Of a stretch of 64,000 bases of DNA, positions 27,267 through 36,129 are shown piece after piece. Source of the DNA: Thalassospira profundimaris (GTDB lineage Bacteria > Pseudomonadota > Alphaproteobacteria > Rhodospirillales > Thalassospiraceae); assembly GCF_003326755.1 (NCBI RefSeq), contig NZ_JPWH01000007.1, forward strand, positions 166,516-230,515, read 5' to 3'. Each line of letters begins with the position of its first letter. The first letter of the stretch is position 1. The notes beneath the pieces were generated by a model. That model worked only from the letters and a program-made list of their open reading frames with translations, did not search any database and was not told the DNA's origin. The position numbers and the translations under genes are program-made.

Positions 27267-28309
27267 CAATGATTTATGACAAGGTAAGCAGCCTGATTGG
27301 CAATACCCCGCTTCTGGAACTGCCTGTTGCGGCCCCCAACGCCCGGTTTTTGCTGAAAATTGAAAAGAATAATCCCGGCGGCAGCATGAAAGACCGCATG
27401 GCGCGCAGCATGGTTCTGGCTGCAATCCGCGATGGCCGTTTGGGCAAGGGCGGCACGATTGTTGAATCCTCCTCGGGCAATACCGGCATTGGCCTGGCGA
27501 TTGTGGCCGCTGAAATGGGGTTTCGATTTATTGCGGTTGTTGATCATCACGCCGCCCCCGACAAACTTGCCGTGATGCGCGCGCTGGGGGCGGAGCTGAA
27601 ATTTGTTGAAGGCGATTACGCCGAAGACGAAGTGGCCGTTGTTGAACGCCAGCAAACAGCCGCGCGCCTTGCCACCGAAATTCCCGGTGCCATTTTTATG
27701 AACCAGTCGGACAATCCGGCAAACCCCGAAGGATATAAGGGATTTGTCGAGGAACTGTTGGTCCAGACGGACGGCAAGGTTGATGCCTTTTGTGGCTGTA
27801 CCGGCACTGGCGGATCTTTAAGCGGCATTGCCAAATATTTGAAACAGCATAATGCCGATATTGTCACCATTGGGGTTGAGCCCAAGGGCTCCATCATTTT
27901 TGGTCAGCCGGGCCACCCCTATTATCAGTCGGGCACGGGAACGCCCAAGGGCGACGAAGTCGGCCTTATCCTGGATTATGACGTTATTGATATCGGTACC
28001 CAGGTGGGCGATGCCGAGGCTTTCGAGACCGCGCGCTACATTGCCGAAAATACCGGCCTTTTGATTGGCGGGTCGTCTGGCGGGGCGATTTATACCGCCC
28101 TTGAATACCTTCATAGCGGCCGGATCAGCGGCACGGTTGTCTGTTCGGTGGCCGATGGCGGCGAAAAATATCTGCACAGCGTGTTTAACCGCGACTGGCT
28201 GGCCGAACGCGATCTTTTAAGCTCGGCTGTCTGGCAGCAAATGGCCGAATGGATGCCGGTTCACCATCCTTACAAAACCGATGCTGAATTGTTTGAGGAG
28301 GTTGCATGA
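27263..28309 (+). CDS. sbnA: SbnA-like PLP synthase (cysteine synthase family; diaminopropionate pathway)
   Basis: 348 residues of the cysteine synthase / cystathionine beta-synthase fold. IGNTPLLEL (12-20), Lys43 in GGSMKDRMA as the PLP lysine, ESSSGNTGIGLA and GCTGTGGSLSGIAKYL are visible. SbnA joins O-phospho-L-serine and L-glutamate to give N-(1-amino-1-carboxy-2-ethyl)glutamate, the precursor of 2,3-diaminopropionate. The context (serine-kinase-like gene next, NIS synthetase and SbnH-like decarboxylase) supports SbnA over an ordinary cysteine synthase. It has an extra C-terminal 20 or so residues relative to SbnA (326). Four-base overlaps tie it to both neighbours. Confidence 0.82.
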   Translation: MTMIYDKVSSLIGNTPLLELPVAAPNARFLLKIEKNNPGGSMKDRMARSMVLAAIRDGRLGKGGTIVESSSGNTGIGLAIVAAEMGFRFIAVVDHHAAPDKLAVMRALGAELKFVEGDYAEDEVAVVERQQTAARLATEIPGAIFMNQSDNPANPEGYKGFVEELLVQTDGKVDAFCGCTGTGGSLSGIAKYLKQHNADIVTIGVEPKGSIIFGQPGHPYYQSGTGTPKGDEVGLILDYDVIDIGTQVGDAEAFETARYIAENTGLLIGGSSGGAIYTALEYLHSGRISGTVVCSVADGGEKYLHSVFNRDWLAERDLLSSAVWQQMAEWMPVHHPYKTDAELFEEVA

Positions 28310-28788
28310 TCAATCTGCCATCCTGCAAGCATCCGGTTGTGCTGATCAATCCGCATCGTTTGCGCGCCCATGAAGAACATGACGGCGACCATGCCCGCAA
28401 TTTGCGGCAAAAGATCGAAACCGCCGGTATCTGGACCAGCCCCGTTATTGTTGAATGGGAAGACCTGATTGTCATGGACGGGCATCATCGCCTGTCCGTG
28501 GCCCTGGCAGCGGGGCTTGCCTATGTGCCCTGCCTGCTGGCGGATTACCATTCGGTGCCGGTAACGTCCCGGCGGGACGACATTGCCGTGACCCCGGATG
28601 ATATTCGCATCCGCGCCCGCGAAAGGCGGCTTTATCCGGCCAAAACCACACGGCATATTTTCCCCGAAAGCTGGCTGCATAATGCCGAAATTGGCCTGGA
28701 TCGTTTATATGGTGCTCCGGTTCGACATAACCAGTCCGTTTCGGGTCTGACGTCGCAATCGCACCATTTCGGCACGGGGGTTGCCTGA
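28306..28788 (+). CDS. ParB/Srx-fold protein, possible free L-serine kinase (SbnI-like)
   Basis: 160 residues. The ParB/sulfiredoxin fold shows in HPVVLINPHRLRAHEEHD with acidic Glu23/Glu24 and in the VMDGHHRLSVALAAG motif (DGHHR at 58-62). S. aureus SbnI and archaeal SerK use this fold, with a catalytic Glu near the N-terminus and a DGHHR motif, to make O-phospho-L-serine, the SbnA substrate. It sits directly after the SbnA-like gene, so a serine kinase role is a good inference. It is much shorter than SbnI (254), lacking the C-terminal extension tied to heme sensing, and so may be a minimal kinase. Coupled by a four-base overlap upstream and one base downstream. Confidence 0.72.
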   Translation: MINLPSCKHPVVLINPHRLRAHEEHDGDHARNLRQKIETAGIWTSPVIVEWEDLIVMDGHHRLSVALAAGLAYVPCLLADYHSVPVTSRRDDIAVTPDDIRIRARERRLYPAKTTRHIFPESWLHNAEIGLDRLYGAPVRHNQSVSGLTSQSHHFGTGVA

Positions 28789-29954
28789 TGACGAATATGG
28801 CGAAACCGTTGCGTGTTGTGATTTGTGGTGGCGGGCGTACCGGGCATTTGAACGCGATTTTGTTCAAACAGCTTGCCGATGTCGAGGTTCGGCTGTTGAC
28901 ACGTAATCGCGATATTGTTGCCCTTTATCAGGCGGGCAATGATTTAACCGCCCTGCTGCCGGATGGCGGCACACTCTCGGCCCGGCTGGATGGTGTCAGT
29001 TGCCATGCCGGTGATGTACTGCATGATGCCGATATTGTGGTGATGACACAGCCCGCCCATGTGCGGCTGGCGGCGTTGCAGGAAATGGTCGACTTCCTGC
29101 CGACGGACAAAAAGGTGTTTCTGGGCGCCATTCCCGGTTTTTGCGGGTTTGACTGGCTGGCGGAAAATGTGCTGGAGGGGCGGGATAATATCGTGATTTG
29201 GGGCATGAAAGACGTGCCTCACACCGCCTTTGATCTGACACCCGGTCAGTCCGTTCGCATGGGCGGGGCAAAAAGCGTTTTGCATATCGCATTGCATGAC
29301 CGGGAGAACACGGGGGACGGCGTTATATTGCAGCAATATTTGCAACGTCTCTATCAATGCCCGGTCGAACTTCTGCAAAGTTTCCTTGAAATCACCCTAA
29401 CACCGGGCAATCCGATCATGCACAGTTCGGTTATTTACGGGCTGATCGGGCCTTATGGACAATGGCATGACCGGGCCTTTGACGAACCCCTGTGCTGGTG
29501 GTCCGACTGCCCCGAAATCGGGGCCTATTTCCTGGAACGCTGCGATGCCGAAAGCCAGGCGCTGTGTCGCAAGATCGCCCGTGACCTTGAAGTTGATCTG
29601 TCCTCTGTGCGCCCGCTAAAGCATGAGATTGCCGATGCTTATGGAAGTCAGATCAGGGATGCACGCACGATGTGGAGCGTGCTGACAACCAACCGCGCCT
29701 ATGACGGCATTCAGGCCCCGCTGGTTGCCGATGAAAGCGGCAAGGGCTGGGTTATGGACCGGCAAAGCCGTGCCTTTCACGAGGATGTGGCATTTGGCCT
29801 GGCGCTGCTTGTTGAAATGGGTCGGCGCATGGCTGTCCCACTGCCGCATATCCAAGAGATTTTTAGCTGGTGTGTCAACCATATGGGCGGTTTGAAGCGC
29901 TCGTCTCTTGACTATTTCCCACAACACTGGCCGACGGAAAGACCTACGTTATGA
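28788..29954 (+). CDS. NAD/NADP octopine/opine dehydrogenase family protein in siderophore operon
   Basis: 388 residues. The N-terminal Rossmann domain begins with GGGRTGH at 14-20; the C-terminal all-helical domain has LTPGNPIMHSSVIYGLIG, the hallmark of octopine/nopaline dehydrogenases (PF02317). Opine dehydrogenases couple an amino acid to a 2-oxo acid by reductive amination, reversibly. The SbnA product is chemically an opine of diaminopropionate and 2-oxoglutarate. This enzyme could therefore oxidise it to release diaminopropionate, the step done in S. aureus by SbnB, an unrelated ornithine-cyclodeaminase-fold enzyme, which is absent from this operon. That role is inference. Forward opine synthesis, as in staphylopine CntM, is the alternative. 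Confidence 0.75.
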   Translation: MTNMAKPLRVVICGGGRTGHLNAILFKQLADVEVRLLTRNRDIVALYQAGNDLTALLPDGGTLSARLDGVSCHAGDVLHDADIVVMTQPAHVRLAALQEMVDFLPTDKKVFLGAIPGFCGFDWLAENVLEGRDNIVIWGMKDVPHTAFDLTPGQSVRMGGAKSVLHIALHDRENTGDGVILQQYLQRLYQCPVELLQSFLEITLTPGNPIMHSSVIYGLIGPYGQWHDRAFDEPLCWWSDCPEIGAYFLERCDAESQALCRKIARDLEVDLSSVRPLKHEIADAYGSQIRDARTMWSVLTTNRAYDGIQAPLVADESGKGWVMDRQSRAFHEDVAFGLALLVEMGRRMAVPLPHIQEIFSWCVNHMGGLKRSSLDYFPQHWPTERPTL

Positions 29955-31864
29955 ATCAGAACCTTCCCATTCATTTCGCCCCGAATACCGGTTCCAGTTT
30001 ATCGGTTGTTCCCGGCGCATTTAACTTAGCCCAACGTAATGCAATGCGCCGCGTGATCCGCTGCCTGTTTGCCGAAAATATCCTCGATCCCGGCAAACTG
30101 GTGTTTATCGGAAACCATCACGCCGCCATTTTCCCGATCTGGGAGCAAAAATGCCTGCTGTGCTTTGATGATTTGCAAAAGTCACCGGCCAGTACATTTA
30201 CCAATCATGGTGATATTGCCGTGATTCATGAAGATGGCCGCAGGCATGCAGTGTCCACAGTCGCCGATCTGATTGATCTTTTACTGCCCTGTTTTGACTT
30301 TGACCCCGCCGATAGCGGGGCGGAAAACCTGAAGCGGGACATTGCCAACAGTATCGATAACGATGTGCTGGCCCGTGCCTTTCGCAAAGACTGGAATGAC
30401 CAGTTACAACAGGCCATCAAGGATCATCACGCAGGCGGCCTGATTGAGTATCTCCGGCAGGCTTATTCGGTGCGCGATGCAGCCATTCTGCTTGATCAGT
30501 GGGGCTCGCTGGAAGGACACCCGTTTTATCCGACCTGGAAAACCAAACCCAATTTGGATGTGCAGGAAGTGATCAGCCTGTCGCCGGAGTTTTCAGCCAT
30601 TGTGCCGGTACGGCTGGCAGCCTTGCGACGCGATATGGCGCATCTCGAATGTATGGCCGGGATTGATAATATCCATGACTGGTTTGCGCAAAACTACCCG
30701 GAAACCTGGGACGAATGGTGCGACATACTGCGCGCGGATGGCGAAAACGTTGAAAACTGGCTGCCATTGCCCATTCATGCCTGGCATATGGAAAATCATG
30801 TCAAATCGCATTTCCGCGCCGAGATAGAAGACGGCATTTTACGCCTTGCCGGGCCGGATATTGCAACCCGCCCCAGCATGTCCTTTAGGACCATGCTGCC
30901 GGTCGAGGGTGAATCCACCCCCTTCATCAAGCTGCCGGTTGCCATCTGGCTGACCAGCGAAATGCGCACCTTGCAGGCCAAATCCATTCATATGGGGCCG
31001 CGTTTCAGCACCGTCATCCGCCAGATCCTGGCCGATGAAAACGGGTTTGATAAAACCCTTGAAATGTTTACCGAGGATGTGGGCATTCATTACAAACATG
31101 CCGAGCGCCAGGATGATGCCGAAGGCAAGCACCTCTCGGTCATTTTCCGCACAACCAATGGCAAACTGGACCGGAAAGACAATTTGTTGCCGGTAACGGT
31201 CGCATCATTATTAACCCGTGCGCCTTCGGGGGATCGTCCCCTGATTGCCGAATTGATCGATGGGCCTTCCGGCATGGCAAAGCCCGCCGATGTTGTTGCC
31301 TTTTTCAGGGACTATGCGAAGGTCGTTATTCTGCCGGTTATTCGGATGTATATGCTCTATGGCGTTACTCTGGAAGCCCATCAGCAAAATACCTCCATTC
31401 TGTTTGATCCGGCAGGCAAACCGGTGCGGATGCTCATTCGTGATTTTGGTGATGGTCGCGCCTATCGGCCCTTGCTTAATGAACGCGGCTATGACCTGAA
31501 GTCCTATTATTACAAGGGGATTTTGCCGACCATCTTTGATGATGACATCGAACCAGTGCGTTCCTTTGTCATTGATGCCTGTTTTGTCTGTCATTTGCAC
31601 GAAGTCGCACAGGTTTTAACCCGGCATTACGGGCTGGTGGATGATGTTCTCTGGCGCGTGATGGCACAGGAAACCAAAGGCGCGTTTGACGCGTTGCGTG
31701 ACCGGATCGCGGATGCCGATTTCTGGCAACAGGAAAAAGACCAGTTTCTGGAGCAGGGCTGGTCAACCCGGTCGGTCTTGCGGATGCACCTGCAAAAATA
31801 TGCGGATTACCGCATTCAGCATCAATTACCCAACCCGATGGCAAGTGGGGCAGATAACGCGTGA
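29951..31864 (+). CDS. NIS siderophore synthetase (IucA/IucC family)
   Basis: 637 residues, the usual size of NRPS-independent siderophore synthetases. These ATP-dependent ligases join a carboxylic acid such as citrate or 2-oxoglutarate to an amine or alcohol. Visible motifs: GHPFYPTWKTK (about 178-188, ATP/phosphate loop), RPSMSFRTM (about 312-320), KLPVAIWLTSEMR and EAHQQNTS (about 474-481) followed by RMLIRDFGD. It is the only NIS enzyme in the operon, whereas staphyloferrin B needs three and staphyloferrin A two. A single-synthetase pattern recalls rhizoferrin-type pathways (FslA, LbtA). Type A/B/C cannot be assigned by eye. Confidence 0.9.
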   Translation: MNQNLPIHFAPNTGSSLSVVPGAFNLAQRNAMRRVIRCLFAENILDPGKLVFIGNHHAAIFPIWEQKCLLCFDDLQKSPASTFTNHGDIAVIHEDGRRHAVSTVADLIDLLLPCFDFDPADSGAENLKRDIANSIDNDVLARAFRKDWNDQLQQAIKDHHAGGLIEYLRQAYSVRDAAILLDQWGSLEGHPFYPTWKTKPNLDVQEVISLSPEFSAIVPVRLAALRRDMAHLECMAGIDNIHDWFAQNYPETWDEWCDILRADGENVENWLPLPIHAWHMENHVKSHFRAEIEDGILRLAGPDIATRPSMSFRTMLPVEGESTPFIKLPVAIWLTSEMRTLQAKSIHMGPRFSTVIRQILADENGFDKTLEMFTEDVGIHYKHAERQDDAEGKHLSVIFRTTNGKLDRKDNLLPVTVASLLTRAPSGDRPLIAELIDGPSGMAKPADVVAFFRDYAKVVILPVIRMYMLYGVTLEAHQQNTSILFDPAGKPVRMLIRDFGDGRAYRPLLNERGYDLKSYYYKGILPTIFDDDIEPVRSFVIDACFVCHLHEVAQVLTRHYGLVDDVLWRVMAQETKGAFDALRDRIADADFWQQEKDQFLEQGWSTRSVLRMHLQKYADYRIQHQLPNPMASGADNA

Positions 31865-33129
31865 TGATGCCGGTTCATGCGCGGATTCCCCTCCGCTGGA
31901 AAATACACATTCTGTTCATCATTCAGCTTGTCTCGATGGGCGCAATGGAAATGAGCGGGCCGTTTTGGCCCGTTCATTTGCGTGCTTTGGCAGGCTCCGA
32001 TCAGATATTCACCATCGCCAGCATCGGTGTTTATGTTGGCCCGATGCTGGGCATTATGCTGACCAGCACATTTTGGGGCCGTTTGGGCGACCGTTATGGT
32101 CACAAGGCAATGATGATCCGTGCTCTGGCCGGACTGGCGATTACGCAACTTGCCCTGGCATGGTCCAATGATGTTTTTGTCATTTTGCTGTTGCGGTTCC
32201 TGCAAGGGGCGTGTGCCGGATATATTGCCCCCGCCCAGGCCTATGGTGTCAGCATTGAAAACCCGGCCCGCCGGGCAAAACTGTTTGCCTATTTGCAGGT
32301 TTCCACCAATCTTGGCTCGTTGCTTGGCGCGCTCATAGGCGGGGTGATCCTGGATCACGCCGCGTTTTTCTGGATCAATTTTTCCGCTGGTCTGATGTGT
32401 GTCGGTTGTATCGGTGCGGTTGCCATTTTACTGCCCACGGTTAGCGCAGCCCGTCGCCACGACACGGCACCAACAAAGACGACAACGGCAAAAAACACCC
32501 CCTCCAACGCACCTGCTGCCTCCCTTAGCGTTTTGCGATCTCCGCAAATCCTGTCTCTATTGACGATTTTGGGGGTGTTGTTAATGGCGCGTATGGTTAC
32601 GCAATCCCCGTTCTCGATTTACGTGCTGTCAACTTTTGATGTCGGAAACTGGCTTGTTGGCCTGTGTTACGGTCTGTTGGCGATGGGGTTTGTCGTTTCG
32701 GCATCGTTTTGGGCGCGTCATTTTGAAAATCGCGATATGGGCGATGTTTTGGCCCGGATGTGCGCCATCATTGCCGGGTGCGTTATTGTAACACTGGTGG
32801 CCGGTTTAACCCGCTCGGTCCCGGTATTTACCGTAATGTATTTTTCCTGGGGTGTTTTGCTCGGCGCAACCACCCCGGTCCTGACCGCCCTGATCTCGCG
32901 CGCGGCAGGCGAAAACCACCAGGGACATGTATTGGGAATTGCGCAAAGCAGTTCGCAATTTGCCTCTATCACCGGCATCGCCCTTGGGGGCCTGTTTAGC
33001 CAGTCTGTCGGCTTGTCGAAAATCTATTTCTTTGTCGCCTTCATCTATTTTATCGGGCTGGGGATAACGGCCACCGTGCGTATCGCCATGATGCGTCAAA
33101 ACACCGTTGCCCGCCTTCCGGGAGAGTAA
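31861..33129 (+). CDS. MFS transporter, probable siderophore exporter
   Basis: 422 residues with twelve predicted membrane helices in two halves joined by a charged loop (about 195-220). GRLGDRYGHKAMM (about 62-74) is the loop 2-3 motif of the major facilitator superfamily. In NIS siderophore clusters an MFS protein (SbnD, FslB, PvsC, LbtB) exports the finished siderophore. Four-base overlap with the synthetase gene supports that role here. Some cluster MFS proteins instead import, but a dedicated ABC importer follows. Confidence 0.85.
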   Translation: MMMPVHARIPLRWKIHILFIIQLVSMGAMEMSGPFWPVHLRALAGSDQIFTIASIGVYVGPMLGIMLTSTFWGRLGDRYGHKAMMIRALAGLAITQLALAWSNDVFVILLLRFLQGACAGYIAPAQAYGVSIENPARRAKLFAYLQVSTNLGSLLGALIGGVILDHAAFFWINFSAGLMCVGCIGAVAILLPTVSAARRHDTAPTKTTTAKNTPSNAPAASLSVLRSPQILSLLTILGVLLMARMVTQSPFSIYVLSTFDVGNWLVGLCYGLLAMGFVVSASFWARHFENRDMGDVLARMCAIIAGCVIVTLVAGLTRSVPVFTVMYFSWGVLLGATTPVLTALISRAAGENHQGHVLGIAQSSSQFASITGIALGGLFSQSVGLSKIYFFVAFIYFIGLGITATVRIAMMRQNTVARLPGE

Positions 33130-33131
33130 AA

Positions 33132-34274
33132 GTGAGAATAATGAGTGAAATCGCAGGCATTTTTGCCATCACAATCGCCGCATTGATGGCATTTACGGCT
33201 CCTGTTCGGGCTGAGTTGATCACGATTACGGATGTTGCCGGGCGTAAACTTCAGGTAAATGCACCGGTTAACCGTGTTGTGCTGGGCGAGGGACGCCAGC
33301 TTTATGTCATCGCGATGCTGGACCGTGAAAACCCGGCCAAACGCATTGTTGGCTGGCGCAATGATTTGATCGAGGCGGATCCGGGCACCTATCACGAATA
33401 TGAAAAGGCCTTTCCCGCATTCGCCAAAATACCGACATTTTCCGGCCTGGAACAAAGCCTGGTTGATATTGAAACAACCATTGCCCAAAAACCCGATGTG
33501 GTTTTTCTCAATTTCGAAACCAAAAAGGCGGTAGATGAGGCGAACTTTGTCGAGAAACTCGCCAGCCTGAACATCCCGGTGGCCTATGTCGATTTCCGGC
33601 ATGATCCTGAACATAATACCGAACCTTCCATGCGCCTGATGGGTAAACTTTTTGGTCAGGAAGCACGTGCGGAGGCCTTTATCAATTTTCGCCGCGCCCA
33701 GATCGCCCGGGTGACGGATGTCTTGGCGAAAGCCAACCCGCCGCGCCCCAAGGTGTTTATTGATCGTGCCGCCGGATTTTACCAGGATTGCTGCCATACC
33801 TTCGGTTATGGCAATTTTGGCGCGATGGTCGAAATGGCCGGAGGCGATAATATCGCCAAAGACATCCTCCCAGGCACATTCGGGCAGCTTAATGCCGAAC
33901 AGGTGATTGTCTCCAACCCGGATCAGGTGATTGTCACCAGTGCGGACTGGCAGGCCTATGTGCCAGGGGGCAAATGGGTGCCGGTCGGGCCGGGGGCCGA
34001 TATGGACGAAGTGCAAAAGAAACTGGCATTTTACCCCACACGTCCGGCCTATCAGGGCATTGCCGCGCAAAAAACCGGCGCGTTTCATGCTGTCTGGCAC
34101 CAGTTTTACAACAGCCCCTATCAATTTGTTGCCATTCAGCAATTTGCCAAATGGTTCCATCCAGAGCTGTTTGGTGATCTTGATCCTGATGAGACATTTC
34201 GAGAATTTCATGAACAATTTTTGCCGATTGATTATCAACCGGGATATTTTGCCAGCCTGAAGACAAAACCATGA
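33132..34274 (+). CDS. Iron-siderophore ABC transporter binding protein (FecB/BtuF fold)
   Basis: 380 residues, helical-backbone class III periplasmic binding protein. The signal peptide (about 1-27, ending PVRA) precedes ITITDVAGRKLQVNAPVNRVV, the typical start of the TroA-like domain. GTG at 33132 follows GGGAGAG at good spacing; ATG 33141 would be too far. It should bind the ferric siderophore in the periplasm for the permease and ATPase that follow. It begins two bases after the exporter stop and overlaps the permease by four, so it belongs to the same operon. Confidence 0.86.
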   Translation: MRIMSEIAGIFAITIAALMAFTAPVRAELITITDVAGRKLQVNAPVNRVVLGEGRQLYVIAMLDRENPAKRIVGWRNDLIEADPGTYHEYEKAFPAFAKIPTFSGLEQSLVDIETTIAQKPDVVFLNFETKKAVDEANFVEKLASLNIPVAYVDFRHDPEHNTEPSMRLMGKLFGQEARAEAFINFRRAQIARVTDVLAKANPPRPKVFIDRAAGFYQDCCHTFGYGNFGAMVEMAGGDNIAKDILPGTFGQLNAEQVIVSNPDQVIVTSADWQAYVPGGKWVPVGPGADMDEVQKKLAFYPTRPAYQGIAAQKTGAFHAVWHQFYNSPYQFVAIQQFAKWFHPELFGDLDPDETFREFHEQFLPIDYQPGYFASLKTKP

Positions 34275-35338
34275 AATTGCGTCACATTAAAAATCAGGAA
34301 CTGATCGGCGGACAACATTATCGGCATGTTGTCCGTCGTCGTTTGTTTTTGCTGGCCGGTCTTGGCACCGCCCTGTTCGTCAGCATCTGCTTTGATCTGT
34401 CACTTGGCCCGGCCAGTATTCCGTTGGTCGATGTGGTGCGCGCCCTGTTTTTGCCGGGCACTGTGACGGACCAGGTTTCGGTGGTGGTGCGCGACATTCG
34501 CCTGCCGGTCGCGGCAATGGCCGTGGTTGTGGGCGCGGCCCTGGCGATTGCCGGGGCGCAGATGCAAACCATTTTGAACAACCCGCTGGCAAGCCCCTTT
34601 ACCCTGGGTATTTCGGCCGCTGCCGGGTTTGGGGCATCGCTGGTGCTGGCTTTTGGCATTACGGTTTTGCCGGTTGCCGCTGCCATTATGGTGCCGGTCA
34701 ATGCCTTTATCATGGCGATGCTGGCGGCACTGGTCATTCATATGCTCAGCATGCGACGCGGCGCCAATACCCAAACCATCGTATTGCTGGGTATTGCAAT
34801 GGTTTTCAGCTTCAACGCCCTGTTGGCCCTGGTGCAGTTTCTGGCCTCGTCCGAGGGGTTGGCCGCCGTTGTGTTCTGGACAATGGGCAGCCTGACCAAG
34901 GCAACCTGGCCCAAGTTTTTTGTTGTATCTGCCATTCTGGTCATTGTTCTGCCGGTATTCATTCGCCGGGCCTGGGCCATGACCGCCATGCGCATGGGCG
35001 ATGACAAGGCGGCCAGTTTTGGCATTCGTGTCGGCCGGTTGCGCCTGGAAACCATGCTGCTGGTCAGTTTGCTGGCTGCCATTCCGGTATCCTTTGTCGG
35101 CACCATCGGCTTTGTTGGCCTGGTGGGGCCGCATATTGCCCGGCTGATGATTGGCGAGGATCAGAGGTTTTTCCTGCCCGCATCCGCCCTGGCCGGGGCC
35201 CTGTTGCTGTCGGCCAGTTCCGTTGCCAGCAAAACCCTGATTTCGGGCGCAATCCTGCCCATTGGCATCGTTACCTCGCTGGTGGGTATTCCGTTTTTTG
35301 TTTCCCTTGTTCTGACGAATTCAAAAAAGTTATGGTAG
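34271..35338 (+). CDS. FecCD-type iron-siderophore permease
   Basis: 355 residues with about nine to ten membrane helices. It is a single FecCD/BtuC-family permease, presumably a homodimer as in BtuC. Landmarks are DIRLPVAAMAVVVGAALAIAG, NNPLASPFTLGISAAAGFGA and GTIGFVGLVGPHIARLMIG, the last forming the loop that docks on the ATPase. A charged 30-residue cytoplasmic N-terminal tail is unusual but modest. Overlaps: four bases with the binding protein gene and seven with the ATPase gene. Confidence 0.88.
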   Translation: MKLRHIKNQELIGGQHYRHVVRRRLFLLAGLGTALFVSICFDLSLGPASIPLVDVVRALFLPGTVTDQVSVVVRDIRLPVAAMAVVVGAALAIAGAQMQTILNNPLASPFTLGISAAAGFGASLVLAFGITVLPVAAAIMVPVNAFIMAMLAALVIHMLSMRRGANTQTIVLLGIAMVFSFNALLALVQFLASSEGLAAVVFWTMGSLTKATWPKFFVVSAILVIVLPVFIRRAWAMTAMRMGDDKAASFGIRVGRLRLETMLLVSLLAAIPVSFVGTIGFVGLVGPHIARLMIGEDQRFFLPASALAGALLLSASSVASKTLISGAILPIGIVTSLVGIPFFVSLVLTNSKKLW

Positions 35339-36108
35339 TTCTGACACTGGACCAGATTGGTGCGCGGCTGGGTAAAAAAACCGTACTTTCCAACATTTCC
35401 GCCGGGCCGTTTCGCGGCGGCGACGTCATTGCTGTGGTCGGGCCAAATGCGGCGGGGAAATCCACGCTGTTTAAACGCATTTGCGGGCTGGTTAACGGGC
35501 AGGGTCATGTTGACTATCAGTATCATGACACAAGCCCGGGATCGTCGCATGACGGCATGTGTTATGTGCCACAAAATACGATGGTTTCCGTTGCCTTAAG
35601 CGTTTATGAGGCGGTGTTGCTGGCCAAAAAACAGGGTGGTGACTGGCATGTTTCACAGCAGGATATGGAAACGGTTGACCAGACCCTGAATTTGCTGGGT
35701 ATCCTCGATCTGTCCAACCGGCCGGTGGGCGAGCTTAGCGGCGGGCAAATGCAGCTTGTCAGCATTGCCCAGGCGCTGGTGCGTGATCCCAGAGTACTGC
35801 TTTTGGACGAGCCGACATCCGCCCTGGATCTTAGCCGCAGTCACCAGATCCTTGCCTTGATGCGCAGCCTTGCCAAAAAACACGACATGCTGATCATGAT
35901 GGCCCTGCATGACCTTAATGACGTATTGCGATACGCCGATCATACATTGGTCATTGCCAATGGCGCATTGGTGGCCGGCGGGGCGACACAGGATGTGATT
36001 ACCGAAGCCCTGCTGCACGATGTGTATCAGGTGCGCGCCCGGCTGGAACCCTGCAGTGCCGGGCAAACACGGGTGATAGTGGATGGGGCCTTAAACGAAT
36101 ATGTCTGA
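35332..36108 (+). CDS. FecE-type iron-siderophore ABC ATPase
   Basis: 258 residues. Walker A GPNAAGKS at 37-44, Q-loop region YVPQNTMV, signature LSGGQMQL (about 134-141), Walker B VLLLDEPTSALDL and the switch histidine in MMALHDLNDVLRYAD. It drives uptake of the ferric siderophore through the FecCD-type permease. Walker A with Ala-Ala (GPNAAGKS instead of GPNGSGKS) is a known minor variant. The gene closes the siderophore operon. Confidence 0.9.
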   Translation: MVVLTLDQIGARLGKKTVLSNISAGPFRGGDVIAVVGPNAAGKSTLFKRICGLVNGQGHVDYQYHDTSPGSSHDGMCYVPQNTMVSVALSVYEAVLLAKKQGGDWHVSQQDMETVDQTLNLLGILDLSNRPVGELSGGQMQLVSIAQALVRDPRVLLLDEPTSALDLSRSHQILALMRSLAKKHDMLIMMALHDLNDVLRYADHTLVIANGALVAGGATQDVITEALLHDVYQVRARLEPCSAGQTRVIVDGALNEYV

Positions 36109-36129
36109 CATGCTGGACGGGCCGTGCAG

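Noticed and set aside
30226..31844. Minus-strand open frames opposite the NIS synthetase
   Set aside because: Several overlapping short frames with no domain; shadows of the synthetase gene, which has clear ATP-binding and IRDFGD motifs.
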